A DNA stretch of 64,000 nt, taken from positions 12,636,984-12,700,983 of the forward strand of contig NC_066833.1 in the NCBI RefSeq assembly GCF_001640805.2. Reading direction: 5' to 3'. Within the stretch, counting starts at the first letter, position 1. Every line of letters starts with the position of its first letter. Positions 38,863-48,810 of this stretch are shown piece after piece. The notes beneath the pieces were generated by a model. The model did not search any database. It worked only from the letters and a program-made list of their open reading frames with translations, and was not told where the DNA came from. Source of the stretch: Lates calcarifer. Lineage: Eukaryota; Chordata; Actinopteri; Centropomidae. A program made the translations under genes and the position numbers.

Positions 38863-41800
38863 ATAAAAATCAAATGTCATTTAATAAACTGAGCAAGTTT
38901 ATTAATATAAACCAGTGTTAGATGATGATTACCTTGGTGGGGGTTACATTTGCTGCTGTGCGCAGGAGATACTGAGAGTTATAAGCTGGAGACTGGTTGT
39001 AGTACACAGAAGGGCCTGTGGTGGCAACTTGATAAAGGTAAACAATACATATTAAGATTTTGTTCATTTTATTAACTTTTTCTGTCCAACACTTGTAGAC
39101 AAAACTATGGAACTAAATAACTAGACATGCGTTCACTCTAAATAGTGTGTGTACCTGTTAGGGGGGCACCATGGTAGGACTGGACTGGGGTAAAGGGCTC
39201 CTGCAGGCCCTCGGCTCCGTAGCTCTCTCCATACATCTTATGATGAGGAGAGCCTGCATTCCCTGAGGAGTTGTGCCTCAGATCGTGAACTTCATTCTGC
39301 AAAACAAGGATCTTAGTGAGAAGTGACTTAACAACTATACAGAACATTTAACCCACACTAAAAGTTAACATACAATGGTGATTTAGGGACAATCCTGGTT
39401 CCTGGGATTCACTGATTTATTTCCTGCATGAAGTTGTATGAACTTAAATTTTGCAAAAAGATGCTGTAATGACGTAATCTCTAATCCTGACCTTGAGTGC
39501 TTCAACTTGCTGACATAGCATCTGGAGGAGACTTTTCTGGTCCTCAACCCAATGAGGTGGCGTCTTGGGTGAAATCTGAATGAAAGGGGAAAGAAATCAT
39601 AAGTCATTAATCTGTGTTGTGAATTTAAGTCTCTGATAATTACAGGGACACATTTAAAATATAAGTATTCCGAATGCTAATCAATAACCTGAACCTACCA
39701 GTCTTTTGGAAGGAGAGACCAGGCTTTTGTTAGGAGAGGGAGTGGAAAACTTAATGTGGGATATGGTGGCGCTGGTTTCAGTGGGATGAACAGGGCTAGA
39801 GTGGGCTGGTCCTCTTCGACCCTCTTCGTCTTTCTCCTCGTCTTCATCCATGGCCTCCCCACTCTCCCCAAGCTGCTGGTTCACATCATTCAGGAGGTCC
39901 ACAACTTCCTCCATGGACACAGGCAGCTGAGACACAAAATGTAGGCAAAGGTTACACTGCTGCAGAGTTCACATTTACAAGTAAAAGAATAAGGATAAGC
40001 TGTGTCCACATTGCTAATTCAATCAGTAAATAAGCCATAAGTCTTGAAGGTTAAAAAAATTACCTTATCAATGTCATCTGCATTGGCATTGTAGATCTTT
40101 GACAGGTAGGTCCTGAACTTTCTCAGGAAAGTGATGCACCTGTCTTGGGTCTCTTCAACCCCATTGCTGGCCTCCTCTGACAGCCGCTGGTAGATCTGAC
40201 AAGGAAATGCAGCGCATCACAGAAAACAAAAATGAAAGACATGCTCAAGTACAGGTGTCAGAAGCACTAGCTTTTATATTAAGCGTGCACCAATCGGATA
40301 TCACATATTGGCTGACTGATCTGGGTGAATTTTGAGGAATCTGTCAGTTAAATGTTTGATCAGCATTCTCTGAAATGCAGCTGTGTCTGCACCAAGTCAG
40401 CAAACACTGCAGTGACCAAAAAACAAAAACAAACAAATTTCATGTTCAGAAAATGAATTATTTTGTAACTTCTTTGTCATATTACACTACTGGCATCAAA
40501 ATGTATTTAACTGGACTGGTATGAACCTGATTCATGGTTTTTGTAATAGCACTATCTTTAGTCAGAATAAGCACATCTACATCTGTACCACTGGGACTAG
40601 TACTGATACAGTTTAGTAGGCATAACCTCCTTAAATATTTGCCATCTATTCTTACTAAGACACATTTTGTGGTGACACTACAAAGCTGCTCTAGTAAACC
40701 CAAAACTGGCTCTTGAATCAACTTATCCGAGTTATGTTGTGGCTCAGGTAAGCCAATGACTTACCTGAGCCAAATGCCAGATGGATGACATGTTATTAAT
40801 GGTCTCCAAGGTAGCGATGGCCTCCTCTGTCCTGCCTTCAATGTCAAGGAGAGTTGCATATGCTATCTTGAATTCCTCTTCGTAGCCCTTCACAGAAGAT
40901 ATCTGAAAAGGGACATGCACACATACATACTGTAAGCCAACACTGTATAACATAGATCAGTCATTTAGCAAATTCGTCATGCTAATCGCCTACCAGTATC
41001 AAAGGTGCATAAACATTTGCTAGGGTGGGCCAAAACACTCATATTCATATTTCATAAACACATAAAAGGCTGACATAAAAATAGCTTTTAAGAGGTACGT
41101 TCAAAGATCATGGTAATTTGTAGGCAGAGCCAAAAGTCTTAACATCTTTAAACTTAACACTAGACTGTCTCAGGATCAGAGAGTGGACACAAGCTGCATC
41201 CACCCATTCCCCCACATATCCAAACTTTCATATAATAAAAGAAACTATGAGCACAGTATTAACCTGAATATCTTTGGAGGAAAAGTGTAGGAAGAGGGGT
41301 TCGAGTGGTTCAGGTATACTGCGCCTGTTTTTGATCCTTTCCAACAGTGGGATGACAACTTTCCAGTAGTGGACACTGCGGCCGATGTACTCCTTCTGGT
41401 CGTAGTATGAGTTCACTCCATCACCCTGGGTTATACAACATACAAACACAGCTAGATGTCAAAGAGAGAAGATGAGCCAGCCACATTAGCTTCATGCAGG
41501 GCAGAAAATATACACAAGGAAAGAAAAACAGAGTATGCACTTTTCACAGAAGTAGTGTCTTCAGTTACAAGTAGTTTCTCCAGTTGCAAGTTCTACACAA
41601 AACAAATGGACACATAGAGCAGCAGCACATGTGGCTGTTTGGACATCTTAAAGTGAATCACATTTAGCAGTTGTAGAGTGAGTGACAGAAAGGAGCAGGT
41701 GTAAAGGCATGTGTGTCTCTACCCAGTATCTGGCAAGGTGCTGAGTTATCCAAGTGGTATTTTTCTGTCTCTGCTGAATGTCCGTGTGTGCATGACTGCC

Positions 41801-44800
41801 ACCCGCATAACTGATGCTTCTACAGTACTGCAGTCCAGTAGCACTCACAATGTATAAAGGCAAGAACTTTTCACACCATTATCTGTTGCTTTACCTGCCC
41901 GTTCCAATTTCGCTTAGCCAGTACAATGTTTTGAGTTAAATTGAATTTGGCACACTTTTGAAACACACAAATAACTCTAATGTTAAACTTAGTTATTATA
42001 AATAAAATCAAACAACTATATCAGTATTAGTGTGTGGCTGTGTGTGCATGTGTGTACCGTCTGGCTGAGACACTGAGCCCAGTGGATGGCCAGTGCTGGC
42101 TGAAGCCCATGTTTCTCTCTGGCTCTCAGAGTGTTCAGTCCATGCTGCACAATCATCCGTAGCTTAGCTGACATGCTCGGGCTGCAAGAAGACACACATC
42201 AAAATGAATATTTGGATTCCATAATAATTACACTTAATCAAGAAAGTGCCCTGACATCTGATCTGATCTAGTCTTTGTTTGTGCCCACACCTTTTGTCTT
42301 AACATACTTTGACATCAACACAAAGAGGGTAAATGTAAGTGTAGACACAAAAAGTCTGTTTTAACAGCCAGATTCTAAAATTATTCTGTATTTGCACAAT
42401 TGCACAACACCACCATGAGTCATGTCTCAGTAGCTGAATATCGAGGAACAGATTTTGATTTAACTGATTTGATAACTTTGTTATCAGAAAACTTCCTGAA
42501 ATTTGCAAGACGTAAACTGTTTCACACAACAATGTTAGGAAAAGCAGAGAAAAACACTAGAAATAATTCACTCTAAAGACTGACCTAAATATACCGTCTG
42601 TTTTGTTTTAACCCTAGTTTGTGACGTTTTTGTCCTTGAGTATCATATTCTATCTGCAGTTCTCAGACTCACGCTGCTTGCTTGTGAATAAGACTGTAGA
42701 TGGCATCCCACCACTCCCTCTGTCTGTCAGTGGTCAAGAGGCGAAGGAGAGGAAGGGGGAGGCAGCGTGGCTCATAGAGCTGCTGTTGTTGCTGTTGGTT
42801 CATTCCACTACTGATCTTCGCCGTCTCCTGGAGCTGACAATGGCTACAGAACACGACACCATGTAAAAACACCTGGAAGGAAAAAACAAGAGAGAGAGAG
42901 ACAGAAACACACTTATATTTTGAAAGATGTGCAGGAAAACCCAAATCCATGTTCCTGGAACAAAAATCCTACATTTTACAAATTGAGCTCTAATGAAAGC
43001 TCTAATGTACTTGCTAAAAATAGGATTAATGAGGTTGTTATTAAATCTTCTTTCATATGCTCTGTTAAACTAAACTGGGATTTCCTTAATATTGGAGATG
43101 AGTGAAAACCTGACTGCAGACTCCTGACTTATGTTGACCCATTCAAACCAGCCCACATGATTCCTCCTACCTCCAGGTCCAGCAGGCAGATGGACTCTGG
43201 TGCATTTGTGTCCAGTTTGGAAGTTTCCAGGGTGAGCCTGGGAAAGAGCTGCTGTAGCCACTCTCGCAGGGCAGGTCTTTCAGCCAGAAGAGTCCACTGC
43301 AGCCCCAACCAGCTCAGATGTTGCAAGTCACCACCATGCAGCAAGATGGAGCCTACAGAGGAGACACCAGTTAGTACAATGTAGGAGTACTCAAAATACA
43401 CAACACAACACTACTACAACACTAGCTTGTAGATAGTTGTAGACAAATATTATATTATTATACATTATAACTCTCTGGTATAAGCTGATGCTTCACAAAG
43501 TAATCTGTTGAAATCATGTGATTCTGTAAAACACAACCATATTTTTTAGAAAAAGTAATTCTCATTCCAGTCTGTCAAAAATAAAGGTGGACCTGATACA
43601 AACAACTGAGGAGATCTTCTTTCTACTTTTGTAGTAAGTCAGATTAGAGTTTTGTACCAGTGTCCCATTTGGCCAGTTGAGAGAGCTCTGGAGCTGTGGT
43701 ATTTAGGGAACGAATGTCATCACTGGCAATAAACGAAGATCCAGTGGAGGCCTGTGGTCCAAACAGGAGTTCAAACAGAGAGTCCTGACCGCTACGATTT
43801 CCAAATGCCTCCACCACCTATACACAGGCAACACAAAATTATTGTGTCAGTTTGTCAGTGGTGTCTATGTCTGATATAATGCAGAAACAATTAACGTTAG
43901 TGTTAATGTTAGGAATGCATTTAATTCCACATTGAAAAGGTTATAACCTTTGACTTAACTGAGTTAGAACGAATGAACAAACCTCTCTGATTAAGGTAGA
44001 TGAATCCGTGCTCAAATTGAGCAACATGTGTCCAGCCTGACTCTGTCGATCGTTGGCCAGCAGCTCCAGAGGCTGTGGGGCTGACTGGTCTCTTTTGGTC
44101 ACTTTAGGCTTTGGTCTGGGGACCTGATAGAGGGACAAACAACAAGAAGTTTGAGTTGAAAAGTTCAGCTTTATCCATCTTCAGGCCACAGCACTGCAGC
44201 ATTATTCTCATTCAAATATTATGAAATTAATATCTAAAAAGTAAATCCATAAAAAGAGTCTACAAAATAAAAACATTTTTAACATTCTTTGGTCTTAACA
44301 ACTTAAAGAAAATCCACTAGATTCAGGTATTTACAGATTTATTAACAACTCTGGTAACAGGAATACCTTATTCCTGATAAACTTGATGACAGTTACTGGC
44401 TATGTTTGTGATTTGGTGTGTCAGTACCTGATATGCCAGCAGGTAGCACAGTGCAACCAGGTCAATGACAGCCCTCCAGGTCTGTTGGCGATCCTGAGCC
44501 AGCTTCAACAACAGTGCAGCAGCATGCAGGTAGAGGTGACCTCTCATTTCCACAAACACCTCATAAAGGTCGTCTGTGTGGCGGCCTGCAATGCTGCTCA
44601 ATGTCTGCATAGCTTGGTCAAATCTAGACACACATACACAAGCACATTTAATTTGCAGCACAGTTTCCTCGAGTTATGTTTTAGTGGAATAAATGGAAAT
44701 AAATGGTCATCTAAGCAGATTTTAAGTTTAGATTTGATTTCATGGATACAGTTTGCTTACATGGTTTGTTTACAAATAACACCCTAAGACCTCAACATGA

Positions 44801-47800
44801 CCTACCCTGTGAGTGCATCACGACTGGGCTGTACGCTGCTCTCAGACAGTGTGATTCTCAGCAGGCTGCAGTGGGCCAACAGCAGCTCCCTCTGGAGACG
44901 CCGACACATCTTTTCATTAGTAGATACGCTGGGCTGAGCCAGATATTCCTGGAATAAAATGGTCATCCATTGTTAGTATTATTTTGCAGTTAAAGCGGTT
45001 TATATTTTAAGCAGTGTTAAAAAAAAAACAAACAAAAAAAACATATTATACCTACAGTATCAAGTACACTATACTGTAACTACTCTCCTTCTAAATGTGA
45101 TTCGATGCTGACCTGCAGTGTGTGCACCACCACTGTGTACCAGTCCAGACTATGGCTCAGCATGCCCCTTTTCTCAGTAGCCAGGCAATGCTTGACGGCC
45201 TCATCCAGTCGACCATCCTGACAGAACAACTGAACCAGCTTCACATTCACATGTGCATCAGCCGGCCTCGCTGCAAGCTCGGCCTGAAGGAGGTCGAACA
45301 GCCGGTTCCATCCCTGCTGACCCTGCCGACTCAACAGGCGTTCCTGCACAAAGTGGCACAGATATACCAAAAAAATCAGTATGGCATCCTTTCTATTTTT
45401 AGTTAATATGCACCTCCCACCTGGATTGGATCTACACATGACAAGGAAAGTCCTGTTTATGATTAGGTCTTACTAGAGAACAGAAAGAAATCTCACCTTC
45501 AGGTTGAAGACTGCAGGGTTTCCTGGCAGCAGCTTTGCAGCTTTATCCACCCAGAACTCTGCTCTGCTGTCACATTCATCCTTACTGACCAGTAACTCAG
45601 CCACCTTGAGCACCAGGTCCCGCTGGGCTGGGTTCAAGTCCACTGACCGCTACAGACACATAAGCAGGGGAAGGTTTACTTGGGTCAGTTTTTACAAAAG
45701 CTTGCAGACATGTGATCCATCCAAAGGACATGATACTAAACAGCAAAACATTACAGAGATGGCAAAGAGAGCAGAAACCAATAGGATGGCTATTTATACC
45801 ACAATGAAATCACATGTTGGGGGAGGAGAGGGAAATCTAATGAAGTTATTGGATAAACCAGATAAATCAAGAGTCCAAGACGAGAGTTTGCACAGTGTAT
45901 AGCCTAAAGAAAACTGACCTGAATTTAATGTCATTTTATCTCTTGATTTTAATTACTTAAGGAATCCTAGCATGTGATTCATATGTTCTGTGAAATGTGT
46001 TTGTCTCCCTTTTTGTGACAACAGAATAAAAACTTGACACCTCCTCCTCTTTCTCACACTGATAATTAAATGTCTCTTTCTTGTAATTTATCACAGTCTG
46101 GAGCTGTTTTTATTTAAGCTGCAAACAGTCAGCAGCAAGCTGAACTGTAGTCACTCCTGGTCATGCTGATCTGCAGTTCACAGGGAGCTATGTGAGAACA
46201 GGACCCAGTGTTTTAACAGCTCAAAGGGGTATTTTTCCACAGCTGGCATTCCCACCTGGAGTGCAATGAGTTATATAGCAAATAGTACTTAATAATACCT
46301 AGATGGGCTCTGGCTTTGCACACAGGCTCAGGATGTTCATGATTACAGCTGAGTTCCAATTACAGATAGGTACTGAACCTGAATAAAGGTGTATAGGGAA
46401 ACCACAGACTCTGGACATCAGTTAACAACCAGACCTATAGTTCTGTATATTTCAGAGAGCTGTGTCACATGATCCTTTTCATAATGTTCATGCTTGTTAA
46501 TGTTTGTTTCAATTCTTGAATGTAAGTCTAAGCCAAGTACACCACCATTTCAGTGAGCAAAACAAATATGGGGCATTAAAAGTTCACTTTGATGCAGTAC
46601 TTACTGTATCTAAAAACAAATCTTTCACATTTCACATAACTAACAAAGGTAGGAAACATATCTAAAATGTGTATTATATGATGGAAATGGTCGACAGGAA
46701 AGTAAAGCAAAGCATGTGCAATTCCCCCTCCCCTTAATTTCTTCAGCTCTGTACAGTTTCTATGAAGTTTAGTGGCAGTACTTTAAAAAGTGTTTAGAAT
46801 AACAGGAACCCATTCACACCAACACACAGTCCTAATTAAGAGTCTGTAAAAAAAAGAGCTGAAAGCTGAAAGAAGTTAAGATGTTCAGAGGATCAGATGC
46901 CGTCAGTCAAATAAGCTGTAACGCAGACTAGAAGTAAGACTTTATCCACGCTGTAGGAATGGCTGGCTTCACGTAAGACATGGCTATTAGGCTGTGGAAT
47001 GATTCCTCTATTACAAACCACCTGCTGTAAATTGGCATTAGATTAAATCCTTCCCAGAATAACAAGGAGCATCATTAACCATGTGGCTTGTTAAATGTAC
47101 TCATTCATATTAATCCACATTCTTAATTGTCCCATCGGAATTGTTTTAAACTTTATGAATCAAGCGGTACATTACAATGCCCTTTTTAACCTGTATGGCT
47201 CTGATTCACCCACATACACACAATCACAGACTGGCCTGGCCATGGGCAATGGTTTTAAGTTTAGCAACTTGCTCAAGCCAAACCGTGAAATTCATTACAT
47301 CAAAGGTAGGGTATGTGGCAGACTTTGATCATCTTCATTTTATAAAACTGACACCTCTGACTTCAAGGAGCACAACATGCCAGGCATTCTTTCAAGAAGA
47401 AAGGCTCTGTTTTTCCAGTGCCATGTTTTTCCAACCTTGTAACATCCTACTGCCTTGTCGATGTCTCCCTCTCTCTCGTAGAGCTGTCCAAGAAATTTGT
47501 GTGCTTTAGGATCCCTCTGTTGGACTTTGAGATACTCTGATACATGTCTAGGAAGGGCATGAAACATACTGTCAATATAATGCAGACTTCTCGAGAAGCA
47601 ATAATACATTCAGTCAAAAATAGGGAAGCTTGTGTGCTTACCTCTTTGCAAGTTCATATTCCTTTGCTTCAAAGTACAATTTAGCAAATAAAAATCCTTT
47701 GACTGGCTTCTGCGGAAAGAGAACAATGAAAATGAATATCAGTGAAGCGCCAATATTTCATCTTTTAATCATTCTTGCAACATTATTTATTAATTAATAT

Positions 47801-48586
47801 GTAATATTTTGCTGGGTTTTATCACCCCACTCTTCTAATTTTATTCTTTGTTTTATGCTTGCCCTTATTTGAACTTACCTGCTATATTTAAAAGCACAAG
47901 AAAAGTGCTATGTATATGAAGTTATTTCCTCTTTTGTCAAACATATTAAACTACATAGTTATGAGGTTGCTATTGTTCTTTTTGTCAGTCCCCTACGACC
48001 CAACGATTCAGACAATATTTAATGCAACATTAACGTTTAATTAGTGATGTCAAGAAACTTCTGTTTACAGGTAATCGAGTAGTCACCAGTTCAGCTAAAT
48101 ACCAGAATCTCTAAAATACACGAATGAGTGGCTTAAAAAGGGGAATTGAAGCCATATCGTTCTAGATGTATAAAACTAGTGCTAATTATACAAGTGGTTT
48201 AACTAGCTCTCTGTGTGGTGGCTAACTAGCAGGGCTAATCAGCTAGCGCTGCTCTAACAGCCCCGTGCCGCGCATTTTCCGAACATAAATGGGAGGACAC
48301 GGCGAGGCGTTGCTATGCCGGTTAGCTAGCGTCCGCGCTGCAAGCTAGGAACGGTTAACAGTACCTGAACAGAGCAGGAGATTCAAACTAAACGATTTAA
48401 CGGCAGCGTAATTCAAACTAAACCTAGTGTTCATTTAACCGGGTGTTCAGGTTGACACATGCTGGCTGACATGATGGCAGCGGCACGCTAACATTAGCCA
48501 CCGGCTAAACTTACCTCTTTTAGTGAGGGAGAGGAACTCTGTACTGAGGAAACGTAACGGTCCACTTCAGCCTTACTTCGCCGCAT
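27631..48586 (-). CDS. ranbp2: E3 SUMO-protein ligase / nucleoporin RanBP2 (Nup358)
   Basis: A complete gene of 29 coding exons, the human number, giving about 3037 residues (human 3224) once three single-base insertions are discounted. Exons, in transcript order by their plus-strand spans: 48515-48586, 47642-47709, 47436-47547, 45497-45649, 45113-45343, 44806-44948, 44428-44623, 43983-44123, 43658-43817, 43171-43352, 42673-42872, 42058-42181, 41264-41425, 40765-40902, 40064-40195, 39699-39926, 39492-39575, 39155-39296, 38933-39027, 34331-38805, 32280-32456, 31877-31963, 31505-31680, 30298-30556, 29897-29984, 29631-29785, 29263-29536, 28791-29146, 27631-27937. The start is [11 protein letters not shown], as in vertebrates. 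The protein forms cytoplasmic filaments of the nuclear pore, binds Ran-GTP and SUMO-RanGAP1/Ubc9, and acts in transport and sumoylation. LIMS1 lies upstream on the same strand, as in human. Confidence 0.97.
29060..29668 (-). CDS. ranbp2: RANBP2 Ran-binding domain 4
   Basis: Three exons (29631-29785, 29263-29536, 29060-29146 in part). The domain opens [12 protein letters not shown], continues [19 protein letters not shown] and [13 protein letters not shown], then [16 protein letters not shown], and ends [18 protein letters not shown]. This is the Ran-GTP-binding pleckstrin-like fold, with the conserved WKERG and MRREQVL motifs intact. Confidence 0.93.
29897..30556 (-). CDS. ranbp2: RANBP2 exons 24-25, FG-type linker before RBD4
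   Basis: Exon 24 (30298-30556) encodes a Ser/Thr/Pro-rich linker including [14 protein letters not shown], matching the human DLSTRKE stretch. Exon 25 (29897-29984) encodes [17 protein letters not shown] and TEGFAFGTK. The phase at this junction does not fit: exon 24 ends in phase 1, but exon 25 reads correctly only if one base is removed near 29973-29977. The result would be [11 protein letters not shown]. It is the second of three apparent +1 insertions in this gene. Confidence 0.85.
30599..30645. repeat. A-rich/AAT low-complexity tract
   Basis: An (A)n tract running into (AAT)n units in the RANBP2 intron upstream of exon 24. It is low-complexity sequence with no visible function. Confidence 0.8.
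31505..32456 (-). CDS. ranbp2: RANBP2 IR1-M-IR2 SUMO E3 region
   Basis: Three exons (32280-32456, 31877-31963, 31505-31680). IR1 reads [20 protein letters not shown] and [11 protein letters not shown]; its hydrophobic VEVVY core corresponds to the human SUMO-binding DVLIVYEL. The middle exon reads [19 protein letters not shown]2 reads [20 protein letters not shown] and LPPTFFCGL. In mammals this region binds Ubc9 and SUMO1-modified RanGAP1 and provides the SUMO-ligase activity. The human order and spacing are kept. Confidence 0.92.
32457..34330. other. RANBP2 intron 20, no genes seen
   Basis: The largest intron on the 3' side of the gene, about 1.9 kb. It is AT-rich, with no open frame or recognisable repeat. 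It holds one notable hairpin at 33138-33168, described separately. Confidence 0.7.
33138..33168. repeat. Perfect 12-bp inverted repeat (hairpin) in RANBP2 intron 20
   Basis: The arms ACTCAGGTGAGA (33138-33149) and TCTCACCTGAGT (33157-33168) are perfect reverse complements around a 7-nt loop. Each strand carries CAG|GTGAGA, a strong donor-like sequence, although no exon ends here. Confidence 0.9.
34331..38805 (-). CDS. ranbp2: RANBP2 giant exon 20 (RBD1, zinc fingers, FG repeats, RBD2, RBD3)
   Basis: One 4.5-kb exon, as in other vertebrates, entered after CACAG at 38806 and left at AAAG|GTATTT. It begins [19 protein letters not shown] and ends [12 protein letters not shown]. Order: FG-rich segment, RBD1 (about 37610-38025), zinc fingers (36640-37510), FG segment (36030-36640), RBD2 (35600-36020), linker, RBD3 (34722-35135), Ser/Pro-rich tail. 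The frame is broken once, inside RBD1, by an extra base in a 3-T run at 37747-37749. Upstream the frame reads to MLLKP, then runs to a stop; one base less gives [20 protein letters not shown]. Total length minus one base fits the phases on both sides. Confidence 0.95.
34722..35135 (-). CDS. ranbp2: RANBP2 Ran-binding domain 3
   Basis: Opens [18 protein letters not shown], contains [13 protein letters not shown] and [17 protein letters not shown], and ends FKQVFEDAK. All signature residues of the Ran-GTP-binding fold are present. Confidence 0.95.
35600..36020 (-). CDS. ranbp2: RANBP2 Ran-binding domain 2
   Basis: Opens [20 protein letters not shown], contains [15 protein letters not shown] and [17 protein letters not shown], and ends [14 protein letters not shown]. 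Intact. Confidence 0.95.
36640..37510 (-). CDS. ranbp2: RANBP2 zinc-finger array (five C4 fingers)
   Basis: Five RanBP2-type fingers of the form W-x-C-x2-C-x10-C-x2-C, each with the central R-N. They read WECTVC...CVAC, WDCNTC...CVSC, WDCDVC...CVAC, WDCSSC...CDSC and WDCDTC...CPAC, in N-to-C order. Human RANBP2 has eight. In mammals these fingers bind Ran-GDP and COPI or exportin-1. FG dipeptides lie between the first two fingers. Confidence 0.95.
37610..38025 (-). CDS. ranbp2: RANBP2 Ran-binding domain 1 (frame broken once)
   Basis: Opens [20 protein letters not shown], contains [13 protein letters not shown] and [17 protein letters not shown]. The extra base at 37747-37749 falls about 90 residues in, between LLKP and NAGSD. 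Beyond it the next frame continues normally. Confidence 0.93.
38040..38805 (-). CDS. ranbp2: RANBP2 N-terminal FG-repeat segment
   Basis: A low-complexity segment with [41 protein letters not shown] and MFGLTGY, plus [14 protein letters not shown], all close to the human order. FG motifs in nucleoporins bind transport receptors. Confidence 0.9.
38814..38862 (-). repeat. (TAGA)n-(GA)n microsatellite at the exon 20 acceptor
   Basis: On the minus (gene) strand this reads (TC)n followed by (TATC)n and ends 8 nt before the first base of exon 20. It therefore makes up most of the polypyrimidine tract of that acceptor. The host intron is only 127 nt (38806-38932). Confidence 0.9.
38933..44948 (-). 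CDS. ranbp2: RANBP2 exons 6-19, helical region and link to FG segment
   Basis: Fourteen short exons, all with AG/GT borders and matching phases. Recognisable stretches are [112 protein letters not shown] and [18 protein letters not shown], in that order. This corresponds to the alpha-solenoid part of the N-terminal domain that holds RanBP2 on the pore's cytoplasmic face, followed by a disordered acidic link ([17 protein letters not shown]). Confidence 0.93.
40741..40771 (-). repeat. Perfect 12-bp hairpin over the exon 14 5' splice site
   Basis: GGCTCAGGTAAG (gene strand 40771-40760) and its exact reverse complement (40752-40741) flank a 7-nt loop. The first arm holds the last seven bases of RANBP2 exon 14 and the first five of the intron, so the donor is fully base-paired in the folded RNA. 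Confidence 0.9.
45113..48586 (-). CDS. ranbp2: RANBP2 N-terminal TPR domain (exons 1-5)
   Basis: Exons 48515-48586, 47642-47709, 47436-47547, 45497-45649 and 45113-45343. They read [96 protein letters not shown] and [11 protein letters not shown], in order. Three tetratricopeptide repeats are found here in human. The second intron gap (45650-47435, about 1.8 kb) and the first (47710-48514) hold no other gene I can see. Confidence 0.94.
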
Positions 48587-48810
48587 GGCTTCCAAAAACA
48601 AGTACCTCTAAAACGGCGGACTAAGGTGCATAGAATACCAGGAATTCGCAAAAAAATGAAAAAAAAAGCCGACATTAACATCGGTTCGTCTGTCACTGCT
48701 TCACGTTAACTGCCCATTACTGTTATTGCGCAGTCTCATTACCGTCAAATGGCAGAGGGTTACGTGAGTCGTGCGCGCTCTTGAATCAGGCTCTTTACCC
48801 AATGAGAACC
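48587..48810 (-). promoter_or_regulatory. RANBP2 5' UTR and promoter-proximal region
   Basis: Immediately upstream of the RANBP2 start codon. CpG density is clearly higher from about 48240 to 48790 than in the flanks. A CCAAT pentamer lies at 48799-48803 (inverted relative to the gene) and a GTGACGCAC element lies near 48821. No TATA box is evident. This fits a housekeeping CpG-type promoter; the start site is not determined. Confidence 0.55.
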
